Assembly (NCBI GenBank): GCA_900543755.1
Contig: UQSP01000044.1
Span: 1-17,392, forward strand
From: an uncultured Eubacteriales bacterium
Lineage (GTDB): Bacteria > Bacillota > Clostridia > Christensenellales > Pumilibacteraceae
Reading direction: 5' to 3'
DNA length: 17,392 nucleotides
In this document: piece by piece, positions 16,113-17,392 of the stretch
How positions within the stretch are numbered: the first letter of the stretch is position 1
Layout: each line of letters begins with the position of its first letter
Position numbers and translations under genes: made by a program
The notes under the pieces: model-generated
The model's database searches: none
Seen by the model: the letters and a program-made list of their open reading frames with translations, nothing else
Told to the model about the DNA's origin: nothing

Positions 16113-17252
16113 TCAGCCCTCCCTGACGGAAGAAAGTCCCGCCCTGATTAAAGCGCCGTCTACGGCTGAGCCGCGAAACACATTCAAATCAAAATCGTCG
16201 GGATTGAGTTTTTGGGCGATGTGTTCCCTTATAAACGGCAGGAGTATTTCACTCTCCGCGGTAAGTCCGCCCGCCATGACGACGTAATACGGCTTGTCGC
16301 CGCCAAGAATTTTACTGCCGGATATTATCAGATTTGCTACGACAAGCATATTGTCCATTAGAATTGCGGCCGCTTCGGCGTCGCCCGAGCGGTACGCTTT
16401 GAACACGAGCGGAGCGTAAGACGCGATTCCGACTTTACCTGTCGAATAAAAATAATCAAGCTTTTCGGTAACCGTTTGCGCCTTTAATTCCTCGGTAAAA
16501 ATTTTTTTAAGCAATGTATCGGGTCCTGCTCCGCTTTCGGCGTAGCACGCGGCGCGAATTCCGTTGTTGCCTATATCGTAAGCGCTTCCGCCGTGGTCGA
16601 AAAGATATCCCAATCCGCCCAGTCTTAAAAGCCGATTGCCCTTTTTTACGAACGCCGAGCAGCCCGTCCCCATAATCAGCGCAATTCCGTCGCTCTCTCT
16701 TAGCCCTGCGGCAACTATGTTTTCCGCGTCGCTGCCGTTTTCCGCCCGAAAGAAACCGTATCGGCTTAAAAACGCGTGAATATCGGCTTTCATGTTGCCC
16801 GAAGTCCCGCCCGCAATCCCCGCAAAAACGGAAATGAGTTTTTTAGGTATTCCGCCCGTCAGCCGTCTTATTCCTTCGTCCATTACGGCGGCAGATTTAT
16901 CAAACCCGATGTCCACGGGGTTGCTTGATCCGAGTTTTATCTTGCGAAGCACGTTGCCCGAGGCGTCCGCCAACGCAAACTCGGTTTTTGTGCCGCCGCC
17001 GTCTATGCCCAGGTAATATTTGGGCGCGGACGCAAACGCGAAAAACTCCTCTATCCCCACCCCGAAAACCTCGGCAAGCAAAAACAAAGCATTTGCGGGA
17101 GGAGTCGAAATACCGCACTCCCACTTGCTGACCGCCTTTTCGCTGTAACCCGTCATGGCGCCCAGCTGCGCCTGTGTAAGTCCCGCTTCTTTACGGTGTT
17201 TTTTGAGATTTTCCGCAAAAAGTTCCGTAAAATCGTTGCCGTCGCTGCGCAT
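16113..17252 (-). CDS. XRE helix-turn-helix / BadF-type amino-sugar kinase fusion (MurK-like)
   Basis: A 379-residue fusion. Residues 11-66 are an XRE-family helix-turn-helix (LTQAQLGAMTGYSEKAVSKWECG at 25-47). From 79 on is a BadF/BadG-type actin-fold kinase: phosphate-1 motif GIDGGGTKT (82-90), D175 in SDAENIVAAG, phosphate-2 region IMGTGC (193-198), GGLGYLFDHGGSAYDIG (212-228) and a late AGGLT adenosine motif. BadF-type kinases phosphorylate GlcNAc and, in Clostridium MurK, MurNAc as well. With murQ immediately downstream, MurNAc is the likely substrate here. The HTH suggests it also senses the sugar and controls transcription, perhaps of its own promoter. I start at ATG 17252 because GGGAGGG lies seven bases upstream; a GTG at 17285 would add 11 residues without a good site. 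Confidence 0.85.
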   Translation of the reverse strand: MRSDGNDFTELFAENLKKHRKEAGLTQAQLGAMTGYSEKAVSKWECGISTPPANALFLLAEVFGVGIEEFFAFASAPKYYLGIDGGGTKTEFALADASGNVLRKIKLGSSNPVDIGFDKSAAVMDEGIRRLTGGIPKKLISVFAGIAGGTSGNMKADIHAFLSRYGFFRAENGSDAENIVAAGLRESDGIALIMGTGCSAFVKKGNRLLRLGGLGYLFDHGGSAYDIGNNGIRAACYAESGAGPDTLLKKIFTEELKAQTVTEKLDYFYSTGKVGIASYAPLVFKAYRSGDAEAAAILMDNMLVVANLIISGSKILGGDKPYYVVMAGGLTAESEILLPFIREHIAQKLNPDDFDLNVFRGSAVDGALIRAGLSSVREG

Positions 17253-17297
17253 AAACTTTCCCTCCCTGTCATAAATCGGATTCACGGCTTTGATTTT

Positions 17298-17326
17298 ATT
17301 TTACTTCCGCTTTTCGGAGATGTCAA
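17298..17326 (-). promoter_or_regulatory. Promoter of the kinase-murQ operon
   Basis: Minus strand TTGACA (17326-17321), 17 bases, then TAAAAT (17303-17298), about 45 bases before the start codon. Between the hexamers TCCG-AAAAG-CGGA (17319-17307) is a small inverted repeat, part of a 19-base imperfect palindrome. It is a plausible operator for the XRE domain. Confidence 0.75.
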
Positions 17327-17350
17327 CCTATTAAAAATAGCAGATTATCC

Positions 17351-17392
17351 CTGTCTCTTATACACATCTGACGCTGCCGACGAACTCTAGGG
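17351..17392. other. Nextera mosaic end plus i5 adapter and index (artefact)
   Basis: 17351-17369 is the exact Tn5 mosaic end CTGTCTCTTATACACATCT. 17370-17383 is GACGCTGCCGACGA, the reverse complement of the Nextera read-1 adapter. 17384-17391 (ACTCTAGG) is the reverse complement of CCTAGAGT, which I recall as Illumina i5 index S516. The last G fits the first base of the following adapter. This is read-through library sequence. Confidence 0.97.

Noticed and set aside
17253..17285. GTG start extending the kinase by 11 residues
   Set aside because: The ATG at 17252 has an ideal GGGAGGG site seven bases away; the GTG has none.

Overview
The window looks like one complete metagenomic contig from a Gram-positive bacterium of the Bacillota, most likely Clostridia. 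The evidence is strong AGGAGG ribosome binding sites, consensus housekeeping promoters, the str operon order rpsL-rpsG-fusA-tuf, an HPr-family protein and an XRE-type regulator. An uncultured gut lineage such as Christensenellales would fit, but that placement is inference. Both ends carry Illumina Nextera adapter sequence (1-16 and 17351-17392). These ends are library artefacts, so biological sequence runs from about 17 to 17350.

Layout. (1) 188-3241, minus strand: a tightly packed three-gene flavoprotein operon. It encodes a GlpA-like FAD oxidoreductase with a C-terminal BFD-like [2Fe-2S] domain, a second FAD/NAD oxidoreductase and a DUF1667 cysteine protein. It has a consensus promoter (3372-3400) and a terminator-like hairpin in its leader (3273-3318), which suggests control by antitermination. 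(2) 3477-4373, minus: a lipoprotein of unknown function with its own promoter. (3) 4436-5300: a gene-free region holding a tandem duplication of a roughly 207-bp noncoding unit just downstream of tuf. (4) 5346-9915, minus: the str operon (S12, S7, EF-G, EF-Tu), with promoters upstream of rpsL and of tuf and an unusually long, structured rpsL-rpsG spacer. (5) 10618-15101, plus: an HPr-like protein without the catalytic histidine, a 13-bp tandem repeat array, an RlmD-type 23S rRNA uracil methyltransferase, and a large glycoside-hydrolase-like protein resembling DUF6259. (6) 15270-17252, minus: a two-gene operon of an XRE helix-turn-helix/BadF-type sugar kinase fusion and MurQ, convergent with the hydrolase gene across a bidirectional terminator.

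How the genes work together. The kinase and MurQ form a cytoplasmic MurNAc salvage route: MurNAc to MurNAc-6-phosphate, then to GlcNAc-6-phosphate plus D-lactate. The fused HTH domain suggests that the kinase also regulates transcription, probably of its own promoter. The neighbouring predicted cytoplasmic glycosidase may feed related sugars, but its substrate cannot be read from the sequence. The three flavoprotein genes resemble the glycerol-3-phosphate dehydrogenase type modules of anaerobic Firmicutes. No glycerol kinase, transporter or antiterminator gene is present, so that substrate assignment is an inference.

No tRNA, rRNA, CRISPR array, insertion sequence or prophage gene was seen. 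The most notable unexplained structures are the 207-bp duplication with covarying hairpin changes, the 13-bp array upstream of rlmD, the leader attenuator, and the XRE-kinase fusion.
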